Below are positions 15,513-24,007 of a stretch of 28,696 nt of DNA, in pieces. The translations under genes and the position numbers were made by a program. The stretch's first letter is position 1; the number at the start of each line of letters is the position of its first letter. The notes beneath the pieces were generated by a model. That model did not search any database. It saw only the letters and a program-made list of their open reading frames with translations, and was not told the DNA's origin. The DNA comes from Bacteriovoracaceae bacterium UBA4573 (lineage in GTDB: Bacteria > Bdellovibrionota > UBA1018 > UBA923), in the NCBI GenBank assembly GCA_002387735.1, contig DGKJ01000037.1:1-28696 (forward strand). The letters run 5' to 3'.

Positions 15513-17105
15513 ATGGGAAAAACAACTCTGCGCACCGCGTTTTCGCGGTATGTGGTGGCACTGTTGTGCGTGGGACTGGGGACAATCGCATCGGCTAAAG
15601 CCAACGATTTAGTCGACGAGTGGCAGGTCGAATATTCGGAAGAACAGAAAGCTCGCGATTATGCCGATCAGCTTAGCCTCAGAAACGGTAGCGATTGGGC
15701 GACGGCTTTTGTGACAGCCCTCGCTCAAAACAAAAAGGCACTGGCACAGGCACTATTCGAGCGCCGAAAAAATTTTGGCGACCTCTCGCGAGTTGTTCTC
15801 AACAAAAGTGGTGAATGTCTTGCCAGCGCACTAATTGGTAAATCACCTAGATTTCTGGAAATTCTCTTAAACGAAGGTCTGGACCCCGACTGCGAATTTG
15901 TCCCGAATCTCGCCCGCCCGCTATGGCTTAGCTTGGTGACCAAAAAAGTAGCTGAGGCTAAAACTCTGCTCTCACATGGCGCAAACACTGATTTCTACTT
16001 TCGTTCGCCGACTCAAACGTTTTGGCGACAACTGATGCAGGAAAAGTACGCAGGGTTCGCAAAAAAACTTTTCTCCACTAAGCAGCTCATCGAACAAAAA
16101 GATCCAAGTGGTACCTGTTTTTTTTCCGCAGCGGTGGTTTGGGGAGCGGAACAATTAGTGGCTCATGCTCTTAAGAAAAAAGCCTCGATTGCCGCCCCCG
16201 TCGGTGGTGCGCAAGATTACTTTGGGCTGGCACTAATGAACAGTCAGTTTGGCGCTGCTAAATTGATCGCTCAGAATACGACTGCCAAAAGTATTCTGGT
16301 TAATTTTAGGGATAAAACCGACTCAACTTATTTACACTGGTGCGCCGACTTGGGTGAGTCTTCGCTTTGTGAAACACTGGCTGAAATTGGTCTTTCGCTC
16401 ACCTCGATAGATTCGGCAGGTCGCACCCCACGAGACCGGGCACTAATTGCGGGCAATCAAAAGATAGCTCGTTTATTAGTACCTGAAGGTTCTAACAATC
16501 CTGAAAAAGATTTTCTTTTAACTCAGACCCTGAATAAAAACTGTAAATCCATCGAGTCTTTTTTTGTGGACCGCAATGATCCCAAAGGAATTTTGGAAAT
16601 TAATGACTGGGATAAAAACGGTAATACTCTGCTTCATCTTGCGAGTGCAAAGGGTTCTTCGAAGTGCGTAAGAACTTTTTTGAAATATGGAGCTTCTGCT
16701 CGGTTGCCCAACCGCCTCTCGGAGACCGCCCTGCACTTGAGCGTAGTTAACGACCACCTGAACTCTACCCGTTTGTTATTAGCCGCCGGAGCGGACCCCT
16801 CTGACATTAACGTCCAGGGAGAATCACCGTTCCACCTCGCGGCAAGACACGGTCTAGTACCCCAAATCGAAGCCCTCTATGGCGCGGGCGCCTACAAAAA
16901 GTACATCGTTTATTTGACTAACAGTGAGGGGCGTACCGCCCTGCATTTAGCTACAATTCACAAGCAACCACTCGCCATGCGCGCATTGCTTGGTAAGAAT
17001 CGCGCCCATGTAACCGCACAAGACGACTACGGTTTCACGGCTTATGATTACGCAAAAAAGAGTCAAGACTCTTTGGCAATTGCAATTCTAGAAGCCGCCC
17101 AATGA
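15513..17105 (+). CDS. Exported ankyrin-repeat protein
   Basis: The 530-residue protein starts with a signal peptide (basic residues, hydrophobic core at 14-24, then IASA before KANDL), so it is likely periplasmic or secreted. The remainder is mostly ankyrin repeats. The clearest lie between about 266 and 325 and from about 365 to the end, with hallmarks such as GNTLLHLASAKG, SETALHLSVVND, GESPFHLAARHG, GRTALHLATIHK and GFTAYDYAKKS. More degenerate repeats fill residues 100-260. Ankyrin repeats bind proteins; no catalytic domain is seen and the partner is unknown. AGGGGA lies nine bases before the ATG. It reads divergently from thyA and is followed by tRNA-Gln. Confidence 0.85.
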   Translation: MGKTTLRTAFSRYVVALLCVGLGTIASAKANDLVDEWQVEYSEEQKARDYADQLSLRNGSDWATAFVTALAQNKKALAQALFERRKNFGDLSRVVLNKSGECLASALIGKSPRFLEILLNEGLDPDCEFVPNLARPLWLSLVTKKVAEAKTLLSHGANTDFYFRSPTQTFWRQLMQEKYAGFAKKLFSTKQLIEQKDPSGTCFFSAAVVWGAEQLVAHALKKKASIAAPVGGAQDYFGLALMNSQFGAAKLIAQNTTAKSILVNFRDKTDSTYLHWCADLGESSLCETLAEIGLSLTSIDSAGRTPRDRALIAGNQKIARLLVPEGSNNPEKDFLLTQTLNKNCKSIESFFVDRNDPKGILEINDWDKNGNTLLHLASAKGSSKCVRTFLKYGASARLPNRLSETALHLSVVNDHLNSTRLLLAAGADPSDINVQGESPFHLAARHGLVPQIEALYGAGAYKKYIVYLTNSEGRTALHLATIHKQPLAMRALLGKNRAHVTAQDDYGFTAYDYAKKSQDSLAIAILEAAQ

Positions 17106-17225
17106 GCAACTAGGGTTACTCTTCTTAATTGTGGAGAGCCATTGCAACCTCTAAGGAGTGGTGCTAATTATCTGGCGTCTCAGAGATCGTTTGTCCGGAA
17201 ATTATATTGAGTTTCCGCGTAGGCT

Positions 17226-17300
17226 TGGGGTGTCGACAAGCGGTAAGTCTCTGGATTTTGATTCCAGCATTCCTAGGTTCGAATCCTAGCACCCCAGCCA
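17226..17300 (+). tRNA. tRNA-Gln (anticodon TTG)
   Basis: A full cloverleaf is readable. The acceptor stem TGGGGTG pairs with CACCCCA, the anticodon stem CTGGA/TCCAG encloses loop TTTTGAT with anticodon TTG, and the T-arm is CTAGGTTCGAATCCTAG. The discriminator is G and CCA is encoded. It is directly followed by a terminator. Confidence 0.95.
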
Positions 17301-17347
17301 AAATAAAAGGGGCCGAGTCGCGCAAGCGTTTCGGCCCCTTTTATTTT
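17300..17347. terminator. Strong bidirectional terminator after tRNA-Gln
   Basis: A perfect 17-bp inverted repeat (AAAATAAAAGGGGCCGA and its complement) encloses a 14-base loop. The A-rich 5' arm and T-rich 3' arm make it an intrinsic terminator on both strands. It serves the tRNA on + and the exported-protein gene that ends at 17352 on -. Confidence 0.93.
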
Positions 17348-17351
17348 GTAA

Positions 17352-18188
17352 TCATCGATTACTAGCTTCGCGCTCGCCAGGTGCCACATTCGCGCAGTGA
17401 AGGGGCACATTTAAAAGTACTTTTTTGCCACTTTTTGAAATTTTCTCGAATTTAGAATTTTCTGGACGCGCGTGATCTACCGACAACCGAAACAATGGTC
17501 GGTATCCATTTTTCGAAATCAGCTTTGCTCGTTTTGAATATTCAACCTTGCTTAAATTGGCTTCGAAATCGCTCAAATATAGATTTAATTTGGATACTGT
17601 TGGGTCCGCATCATCTGTCCACACTTCGCCGATTATAAAGCGAGATAGCTGAAAACCCTCTTTAACTTCAGATCCAAATTCTTCTAAAAGAACTTTTTCT
17701 AATTCGCTAGGTGCTGATTCTGCGATGGCCGCAGTCTCGTCCCAACTGGCATCTTGTCGATCTATGAAAAGATTAAGACTTTCTCGTGATGGAACATAAT
17801 TTATCGACCGTAGATCCTTGAACCACTGAGCTTGCGTTTGCTCGCGAAACGCATATTTACTTTCGAAAAACAGTGCATACACTTGATCGGCTACGGCGTA
17901 ACGTACCGACTTGGACCGCTGGTGCTTTCGGCCAGCAGCAATTGCGGCCAAATAGTCGTCGCCAGAAAACGGGGTCTCAAAATCGTAAGTGTAAACAAAA
18001 GTGCGCAGGCTAAGTAATGACCGTTTTCCTACACGCACTGTGCAATTGATCGTTTCGTGAAATGATTCGTACCGCGCGCCTCTGTCTTTTCGCCAATCGT
18101 AACTTAGGTCTCGCGCACTAGCGGCAATCCCCGATACGAATGCAACCCCCGCGATCACCGCGCCTAAAAAACGTTTAAAATTCACCAT
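17352..18188 (-). CDS. Hypothetical exported protein
   Basis: No family is recognised. The ATG at 18188 was chosen over an upstream in-frame ATG because GGAG lies seven bases before it and it begins a clean signal peptide (MVNFKRFLGAVIAG..., cleavage after AASA near residue 25). The mature part of about 250 residues is mixed alpha/beta in look, with few Cys, and contains paired basic and aromatic residues. It is probably periplasmic. The gene stands alone: the tRNA-Gln terminator follows it, and it diverges from the metallopeptidase gene across 177 bp. No function is proposed. Confidence 0.72.
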   Translation of the reverse strand: MVNFKRFLGAVIAGVAFVSGIAASARDLSYDWRKDRGARYESFHETINCTVRVGKRSLLSLRTFVYTYDFETPFSGDDYLAAIAAGRKHQRSKSVRYAVADQVYALFFESKYAFREQTQAQWFKDLRSINYVPSRESLNLFIDRQDASWDETAAIAESAPSELEKVLLEEFGSEVKEGFQLSRFIIGEVWTDDADPTVSKLNLYLSDFEANLSKVEYSKRAKLISKNGYRPLFRLSVDHARPENSKFEKISKSGKKVLLNVPLHCANVAPGEREASNR

Positions 18189-18211
18189 ATTTACTCCAAT
18201 TTGCGTTCGCA

Positions 18212-18240
18212 TTTTTAACACAAACTAAATTCTGACTCAA
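18212..18240 (-). promoter_or_regulatory. Candidate promoter of the hypothetical exported protein gene
   Basis: On the minus strand TTGAGT and TAAAAA are separated by 17 bases and lie about 25-50 bases upstream of the chosen ATG. The -35 resembles the one proposed for the hpnH operon. The -10 match is partial. Confidence 0.35.
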
Positions 18241-18365
18241 CAAGTCCACTAAATCCCCTCTAAATATCTGATTAGAAACGGTTTGCACCCGTTGCTAAAG
18301 CGAAAATCCTATGTTTGAGCTAATAGGGTCCATTTGTAATTGGGGAAACAATTTTGGGGGAAAAA

Positions 18366-21260
18366 ATGAATCTTTTAAGAATGCGTGTAGCGACGCTCGC
18401 CGTCGCCTCGTCTTTAGTGTTCGCAGCCTGCGGTACACAGCCTACAGAAAATAGATCTGACTCTGTTCAAGCAGCAGCAAAAATTTCGGAATCTTTTGCA
18501 GCTAAAGCTGTTTCTGGTGGATTAACCCAGCAAGAAGCAGAACCTACGCCAGAAAATCCGGTAGTCCCGCCCGAAACCACTAATCAAGAAGAAGTGGCTG
18601 CGACACCAGATGTCAGCACACTGCCCGCTCCGGCGGCTCCAGTATTCGGATCATCCGACAAAATGCACCTCGTGATTTACAAGTCGGCACTCGATAAAGA
18701 ATTTTTGTTATCCGCCTCGATGATCGATCAAACGGTGGCCGCGACGGGTTCTGGCCTTAACAGCCGAGTGGTGGCTTTTAAACGCCAGGGCGATCGCATT
18801 TTCATGCTCGAATCAAACAAAGGTCACAAAGTTACAAACGATATGCCTTCGACCTTGATTTTAGCGGAAATCCCCATCGTTTGGGAAAGCGACGACCGCA
18901 TTGAACTCGACTTCAATAAGGGCATGAGTAAGGTTTTCGTGGCCAGCAACTGGTACGCGAGTGATATCGAGAAATTATTTTCGGGTGGTGGTTACGATCC
19001 CATGGCGAACTTCGTGGCTTTAGGAGTTTCCAATAGTTTCATCGATTCAGTGCGTTTGAAAAACAACTTAGTGGAAATTCGCCAATTGGTTCAGATTGGA
19101 TTCAATAGAGGTTTCGTCTTAGCTCCGTCTTACGAAGTACGTTATTACCTCACCCCATACTTAGAAAATCCGAAGTACGTAGCCAAAGAAACCGATAAAA
19201 CTTTCGACCGAGTCGGTTACTTCGAAGTTCCTCCAACTCTCGAGGAAGAATCTGGTCGCACTTCGATTAAGATCTCCAAATGGGATATCTCTAAGCCCGT
19301 TACGTTTTACGTCAGCGCAAATACGCCGGCTGAATACGTCGACGCAGTTAAAGAAGGCATCCTCTATTGGAACAAGGCTTTTGGTCGCGAAGTTTTACGA
19401 GCCGAAGTCGCACCTGCTGGAATCACTGCTCCCGACCCAAGCTACAATTTAATTCAGTGGGTACCTTGGGACAGCGCGGGTTTTGCTTACGCTGACGCGT
19501 TGATGGACCCCCGCACGGGTGAAATCAAAAACGCACAAGTGTATTTGACGAGTGCGTTTGCATTCGGATCAAAGGCGCGTTTGCGTCGTTTCTTGCGCAC
19601 TTACCGCCCGGCGGCCATGGCGCGAAATGATCACCGTGACCACACCGATCATCAGCACGGCATGCTAGAAAATGCCGAAGAAGAAACACCGTACAGTCGA
19701 CAAGAGCTGCTCGAAACAGCTCATCCGAAAAATCGAACCAAGCGCCCGCTTTACAAGGGCGTGGCACTTGAGTTCATGCGACCTGCTCGTTTGTGTAACT
19801 ACTCACTCGACGAAGCAGCAGCAGCAAACCTCGAGCCTTTGCTTGAAGCAAATGCAGACGATGCGACGCTTCTTCGGGTATCGCAGGACTACGTACGCTT
19901 AGTAACAGCGCACGAAGTGGGCCATACACTTGGACTGCGCCATAATTTCGCCGGCAGTCTCGGAGCAAGTGTTACTATTCCGCAACGTGACGCTCCATTT
20001 CGTGAATATGTGTTAAAAAACACAGTTCCAAATAGTGAACACGTATTCGGTAGCTCTGTAATGGAATACATGCACTTCATGGACGACGTTCTTGCCGCAG
20101 CTCAAATAAAGTCGGGCGGTGAAGCGTTGGCCTATGACAAAGCTGCTATTCAGTGGGGCTATTCCGATCAGCAAATGGCTGAAAAAAGCCCGTTGTTTTG
20201 CACTGACAGCCACGCGATGCTTGGTTATTTGGACTGCGATACGTTCGACAGTTCGGCTTCTCCGATCGCAAACTGGGCTTATGAATCGGTTTCCAGCGTA
20301 GCAATGCTACCCACCACGTTGGTGGAGCGCTACATGGCGGCCAAGGCCCCGCATGATCCGCGAGATGCTATTCCATTGGATGCGGTCGCGTTAAGCCCGC
20401 ATGTGTATGGACGAAACGCCGCAGTTCGCTTGTTCAGGGCACTATATCCGCTTTCTTCAGAAGCGTATTTCATTGCTATTGATCGTCAGCACGCGGTGCT
20501 CGACGGTCTCAACATGGAAGAAACTATCGCCGCGCAACAGCTAGACTATGTAAAGGCACAGCTCAAAGCGATTGGTGGTTTGGAATGGGCGTACTTTACG
20601 TTGTTGCCTGTTTCGAAGCCCTACATGTCAGGAGTCGCCTCGATTCAGGGCATGAGTGGGCGATTGTCCGAGAATTTGAAAAAGCAACTCGACGCTTATT
20701 TGGGTCGTAAAGATGTGAGAAACTTCGTTGGTCTTGACGGAAAAACTCACTCTTTTACCGACAAAGAAGTGGCCTACATTCAGTCGCGGGCCGGGCAATT
20801 TTTCGACAAGTTCGAAGCGGCCTACTATGCATGGGCTGCTATCGCGTTTAGCGCTGTTCACATGGACCTCGAATTTAAGGTTCTACGCGATGTTCCTGCC
20901 GATGGCATTATGATGGGAATGAAGAGTGCGTTGGAATCAACTATTCGTCAGACTGTTCTAACTAAGAGCGGGAAAACACGAGTAGGTTCAGTTTCCGTGA
21001 ATGGAATGCGTCCAACGGTAACTATTCCGACCTATGCCTACGGGACTCTTGAACGCAGGGCGATGGCGAATTATCTGAGTTCAAGAATTTTGCCAATACC
21101 GAACTGGTCTACCGCAACTCGTCAAGCTCTGGCTTCTCAAATGACCTCCGAGATTGAAAACTCGCTGGGTAAACGTTTGGCAGAAGTCACCGAGGGAAGT
21201 GTTTCGAGCGACCTTTATTGGTGGTTGATGGATGAACGAAAAGTGATCTCTTCGTTCTAA
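18366..21260 (+). CDS. Lipoprotein zinc-dependent metallopeptidase (DUF4953/DUF5117-like)
   Basis: This is a probable cell-envelope protease of 964 residues. The N-terminus is a lipoprotein signal with VFAAC (Cys22), followed by a Pro/Glu/Ala-rich linker to about residue 95. The extended zinc site AHEVGHTLGLRHNF (HExxHxxGxxH, His516, Glu517, His520, His526) is complete, and SSVMEYMHF about 40 residues later could supply a Met-turn. FDRVGYFEVPP and the DPRTGEIKNAQVYL segment are like those of zinc-dependent metalloproteases annotated with DUF4953/DUF5117 domains. A His/Asp-rich stretch (NDHRDHTDHQH) sits near 421-431. The ATG at 18366 has GGGGGA five bases upstream. Substrates are unknown. A terminator follows. 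Confidence 0.88.
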   Translation: MNLLRMRVATLAVASSLVFAACGTQPTENRSDSVQAAAKISESFAAKAVSGGLTQQEAEPTPENPVVPPETTNQEEVAATPDVSTLPAPAAPVFGSSDKMHLVIYKSALDKEFLLSASMIDQTVAATGSGLNSRVVAFKRQGDRIFMLESNKGHKVTNDMPSTLILAEIPIVWESDDRIELDFNKGMSKVFVASNWYASDIEKLFSGGGYDPMANFVALGVSNSFIDSVRLKNNLVEIRQLVQIGFNRGFVLAPSYEVRYYLTPYLENPKYVAKETDKTFDRVGYFEVPPTLEEESGRTSIKISKWDISKPVTFYVSANTPAEYVDAVKEGILYWNKAFGREVLRAEVAPAGITAPDPSYNLIQWVPWDSAGFAYADALMDPRTGEIKNAQVYLTSAFAFGSKARLRRFLRTYRPAAMARNDHRDHTDHQHGMLENAEEETPYSRQELLETAHPKNRTKRPLYKGVALEFMRPARLCNYSLDEAAAANLEPLLEANADDATLLRVSQDYVRLVTAHEVGHTLGLRHNFAGSLGASVTIPQRDAPFREYVLKNTVPNSEHVFGSSVMEYMHFMDDVLAAAQIKSGGEALAYDKAAIQWGYSDQQMAEKSPLFCTDSHAMLGYLDCDTFDSSASPIANWAYESVSSVAMLPTTLVERYMAAKAPHDPRDAIPLDAVALSPHVYGRNAAVRLFRALYPLSSEAYFIAIDRQHAVLDGLNMEETIAAQQLDYVKAQLKAIGGLEWAYFTLLPVSKPYMSGVASIQGMSGRLSENLKKQLDAYLGRKDVRNFVGLDGKTHSFTDKEVAYIQSRAGQFFDKFEAAYYAWAAIAFSAVHMDLEFKVLRDVPADGIMMGMKSALESTIRQTVLTKSGKTRVGSVSVNGMRPTVTIPTYAYGTLERRAMANYLSSRILPIPNWSTATRQALASQMTSEIENSLGKRLAEVTEGSVSSDLYWWLMDERKVISSF

Positions 21261-21285
21261 GCAACCCCAGCCAGATAATAAAAAT

Positions 21286-21330
21286 AAAAAGGGCCGGAGC
21301 CACTTTCGTGGTTTCGGCCTTTGTTTTTTG
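21286..21330 (+). terminator. Intrinsic terminator after the metallopeptidase gene
   Basis: GGCCGGAGCCAC pairs with GTGGTTTCGGCC (two G-T wobbles) around a TTTC loop. It is preceded by an A run and followed by TTTGTTTTTT. Confidence 0.88.
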
Positions 21331-21366
21331 TTGGTAAAAATACTGCAGACGGAGGTTCCCCACCCC

Positions 21367-22311
21367 ATGCGTTTGTGTCTTTTTGCTGGTTCATCCAATC
21401 GAGGTCTAGCTACTAAAGTTGCCGAAACGCTTGGTACCCACGTGAGCGATGCCACAATACGAAGATTCGCCGACGGTGAAGTGTTTGTCGAAATCGAAGA
21501 AAACGTTCGGGGCAAAGACGTCTATATTTTACAGTCAACTTGTCCACCGGTGAATGACCACATCATGGAGCTGTTGATCATGATCGACGCGCTCAAGCGC
21601 GCGTCTACCAACAGTATCACGGCGGTGATTCCCTACTATGGATATTCTAGACAAGACCGCAAAGTGGCGCCTCGCACGCCGATCAGCGCCAAACTGGTGG
21701 CTGACTTATTAACCGCTGCGGGTTGCTCGCGGGTTGTCGGTATGGACCTGCACGCGGGGCAGATTCAGGGTTTCTTTAACATTCCTTTCGACAATCTCTA
21801 CGCAAGACCAGTGATCCTAGACCATTTGAAATCTCTTTTTAGTAAGACCGATGACCTTGTATTTGTTGCACCTGATGCGGGCGGTGTGGAGCGAGCAAGA
21901 GCCTTTGCCAAACGCATCAACGATGCCGGCGTTGCGATGATCGACAAACGGCGCACGGGTCCGAATGTGGCCAAAGCGATGCATCTTATCGGCAGTGTTG
22001 AAGGCAAGATTGCAATAATTCTCGACGACATGATCGACACAGCGGGAACCTTGGTTGAGGCAGCTGAAACGGTGAAAAAAAACGGAGCCACCAAAATTTA
22101 CGCCTGTGCGACCCATGCTGTTTTAAGCGATCCGGCCACCGATCGAATTAAAAACTCATGTCTTCAACAGGTAATCATCACCGACACGATTCCTTTGAGC
22201 CCGGCGGCCCAACAGGTCGATAAAATTCACGTACTCTCCAGTGCCGGTATTTTAGCTGAAGCAATTCGGCGCATTCACAGTTACGAATCCGTGAGTTCGC
22301 TTTTTACTTAA
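21367..22311 (+). CDS. prs: Ribose-phosphate pyrophosphokinase (PRPP synthetase)
   Basis: This makes PRPP from ribose 5-phosphate and ATP for nucleotide, His and Trp synthesis. From the ATG at 21367 the product has 314 residues, the usual length. Motifs include RFADGEVFVEIEENVRG, YYGYSRQDRK, the metal-binding MDLHAGQIQGFF and the PRPP-binding loop ILDDMIDTAGTL. The longer frame begins inside the preceding terminator and is rejected. GGAGG lies 11 bases upstream of the chosen start, a slightly long spacing. Its stop codon directly abuts the pth start (TAAATG). Confidence 0.96.
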   Translation: MRLCLFAGSSNRGLATKVAETLGTHVSDATIRRFADGEVFVEIEENVRGKDVYILQSTCPPVNDHIMELLIMIDALKRASTNSITAVIPYYGYSRQDRKVAPRTPISAKLVADLLTAAGCSRVVGMDLHAGQIQGFFNIPFDNLYARPVILDHLKSLFSKTDDLVFVAPDAGGVERARAFAKRINDAGVAMIDKRRTGPNVAKAMHLIGSVEGKIAIILDDMIDTAGTLVEAAETVKKNGATKIYACATHAVLSDPATDRIKNSCLQQVIITDTIPLSPAAQQVDKIHVLSSAGILAEAIRRIHSYESVSSLFT

Positions 22312-22890
22312 ATGAAGCTCGTCATCGGACTTGGAAATCCTGGCCCCGAATACGTCGCCACCCGCCACAATGTCGGATTTATGGCAGTTGAACGCCTAAT
22401 AGACGACCTTAAGGGAAAGTTTAAAACCTGGGGCCAACAAAAAAATGCCCTATTGGCGGATGTCTCGATCGATGGTGAACGCGTTCTGGTACTAAAACCG
22501 CTCACTTACATGAATCTTAGCGGTCAGGCCGCGGTGGCAGCAGCCCATTTTTATAAGATTTTGCCAGAGGATATCTGTGTTTTACACGACGAGCTCGACC
22601 TTCCTCTGGGTACTGTTCGCTTAAAAACCGGCGGGGGTCCCGGTGGTCACAATGGTTTACGATCGCTCATAGCGTCACTTGCAACCCCTAATTTCTCAAG
22701 GGTTCGTATGGGGGTCGGTAAGCCCGAAAACAAAGACGACACCTCGGATTTCGTGCTTGGGCCCTTCCGCAAGCAGGACTTGCCCCTCGTCGAGGATATG
22801 ATAGAACGTGCACTCCAAGCGATCGCAGCGTTTGCCAAAGGTGAGAAGGCCTTCCTCGCCGCGATGAACACGTTGAACCAAAGGAATTAA
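22312..22890 (+). CDS. pth: Peptidyl-tRNA hydrolase
   Basis: This releases peptides from drop-off peptidyl-tRNAs. The 192-residue protein has the N-terminal GLGNPGPEYVATRHNVGF with catalytic His19, TYMNLSG with the substrate-binding Asn, HDELDLPLG with the catalytic Asp, and GGGPGGHNGLRS. It starts on the base after the prs stop, so it relies on coupling with prs or on a site within the prs 3' end. ychF follows after 4 bp. In many genomes a bL25 gene lies between prs and pth; it is absent here. Confidence 0.96.
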   Translation: MKLVIGLGNPGPEYVATRHNVGFMAVERLIDDLKGKFKTWGQQKNALLADVSIDGERVLVLKPLTYMNLSGQAAVAAAHFYKILPEDICVLHDELDLPLGTVRLKTGGGPGGHNGLRSLIASLATPNFSRVRMGVGKPENKDDTSDFVLGPFRKQDLPLVEDMIERALQAIAAFAKGEKAFLAAMNTLNQRN

Positions 22891-22894
22891 GAAC

Positions 22895-24007
22895 ATGGGT
22901 TTTCAGTGCGGTATCGTCGGCCTGCCGAATGTCGGCAAATCGACTATTTTTAATGCGCTCACAGCCGGCTCTGGCGCCCACGCCGAGGCAGCAAATTACC
23001 CGTTCTGCACCATCAACCCCAATGTCGGCATAGTCAAAGTTCCCGATCCACGCTTAAAAGTCATTTCTCAGTACATTCCGCCTCAGTCGCTGATTCCGGC
23101 CACAATGACGTTCGTTGATATTGCCGGTTTGGTAAAAGGTGCGAGCAAGGGTGAAGGTCTCGGCAATCAGTTTCTTGGTCATATTCGAGAAACCAATGCG
23201 GTCGCACACGTCGTACGATGTTTTGACAATCCAAATGTCGTGCATGTTGATGGATCAGTCGACCCCGGACGAGACATTGGCGTTATCGATATGGAACTTA
23301 TTTTGGCCGATCTTGAAACCGTTACGAAACGTTATTCCACTCTCGAAAAACAGGCGCGCTCTGGCGACAAAAAAACCCAAGCAGTTATGGGAGTCCTGTC
23401 GCGCGTACGCGAGGCACTGGAAAAAGGCAAAACTGTCCGCTCGTTGAAACTCACCGAAGACGAACAAGAGCTTGTGCGCGATTTTCATTTGATAACGATA
23501 AAACCGGTGCTTTACGTCGCAAATCTCGACGAAAACGGCATTAAAAATCCTGAGGCAGTTCCTTATTTTCAAGCTGTAAAAAAGATCGCTGAATCCGAAG
23601 GGTCGCAAGTTGTGCCTATTTGTGGCGCATTGGAATCGGAAATTGCTTCTCTTGAATCTGAAGAGGAGCGCGCCGAATTCATGAAGGAATTAGGAGTCTC
23701 CGAAACCGGACTTGATCGCTTAATTCGTTCGGGCTACGCGCTCTTAGGCCTAATTACCTATTTTACTGCGGGCGAAAAAGAAGTTCGCGCTTGGACAATT
23801 CAAAAGGGATTTAAAGCACCACAGGCTGCCGGGGTAATTCACACTGATTTTGAGCGCGGCTTTATACGGGCCGAAACTTACCATTTCAATGATTTGGTTC
23901 AGTGTAAATCCGAAGCAGGGGTTCGAGAAAAAGGCCTTATGCGTTTGGAAGGCAAAGAATACGTCGTCAAAGATGGCGACATTATGCACTTTCGATTTAA
24001 CGTTTAA
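22895..24007 (+). CDS. ychF: Redox-regulated ATPase/GTPase YchF (OLA1 family)
   Basis: This Obg-family P-loop NTPase binds ribosomes and prefers ATP. The 370-residue product has GLPNVGKST (9-17), the YPFCTINPN switch region, DIAGLVKGASKGEGLGNQFL, and the C-terminal TGS-like domain ending in YVVKDGDIMHFRFNV. The usual family length is about 363. The nucleotide-specificity region reads YVANLDEN, where GTPases have NKxD, as expected for YchF. It sits 4 bp after pth with AAGGA upstream. Its last 11 bp overlap the convergent transglycosylase gene. Confidence 0.96.
   Translation: MGFQCGIVGLPNVGKSTIFNALTAGSGAHAEAANYPFCTINPNVGIVKVPDPRLKVISQYIPPQSLIPATMTFVDIAGLVKGASKGEGLGNQFLGHIRETNAVAHVVRCFDNPNVVHVDGSVDPGRDIGVIDMELILADLETVTKRYSTLEKQARSGDKKTQAVMGVLSRVREALEKGKTVRSLKLTEDEQELVRDFHLITIKPVLYVANLDENGIKNPEAVPYFQAVKKIAESEGSQVVPICGALESEIASLESEEERAEFMKELGVSETGLDRLIRSGYALLGLITYFTAGEKEVRAWTIQKGFKAPQAAGVIHTDFERGFIRAETYHFNDLVQCKSEAGVREKGLMRLEGKEYVVKDGDIMHFRFNV

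Noticed and set aside
17106..17225. Small hairpin CGGAAA/TTTCCG before tRNA-Gln as a terminator of the ankyrin gene
   Set aside because: The stem is only 6 bp with a 10-base loop and no T tract; I see no supported function in this gap.
21328..21366. Longer N-terminus for PRPP synthetase from a TTG
   Set aside because: The start would fall in the T tract of the preceding terminator, and the family begins at the later ATG.
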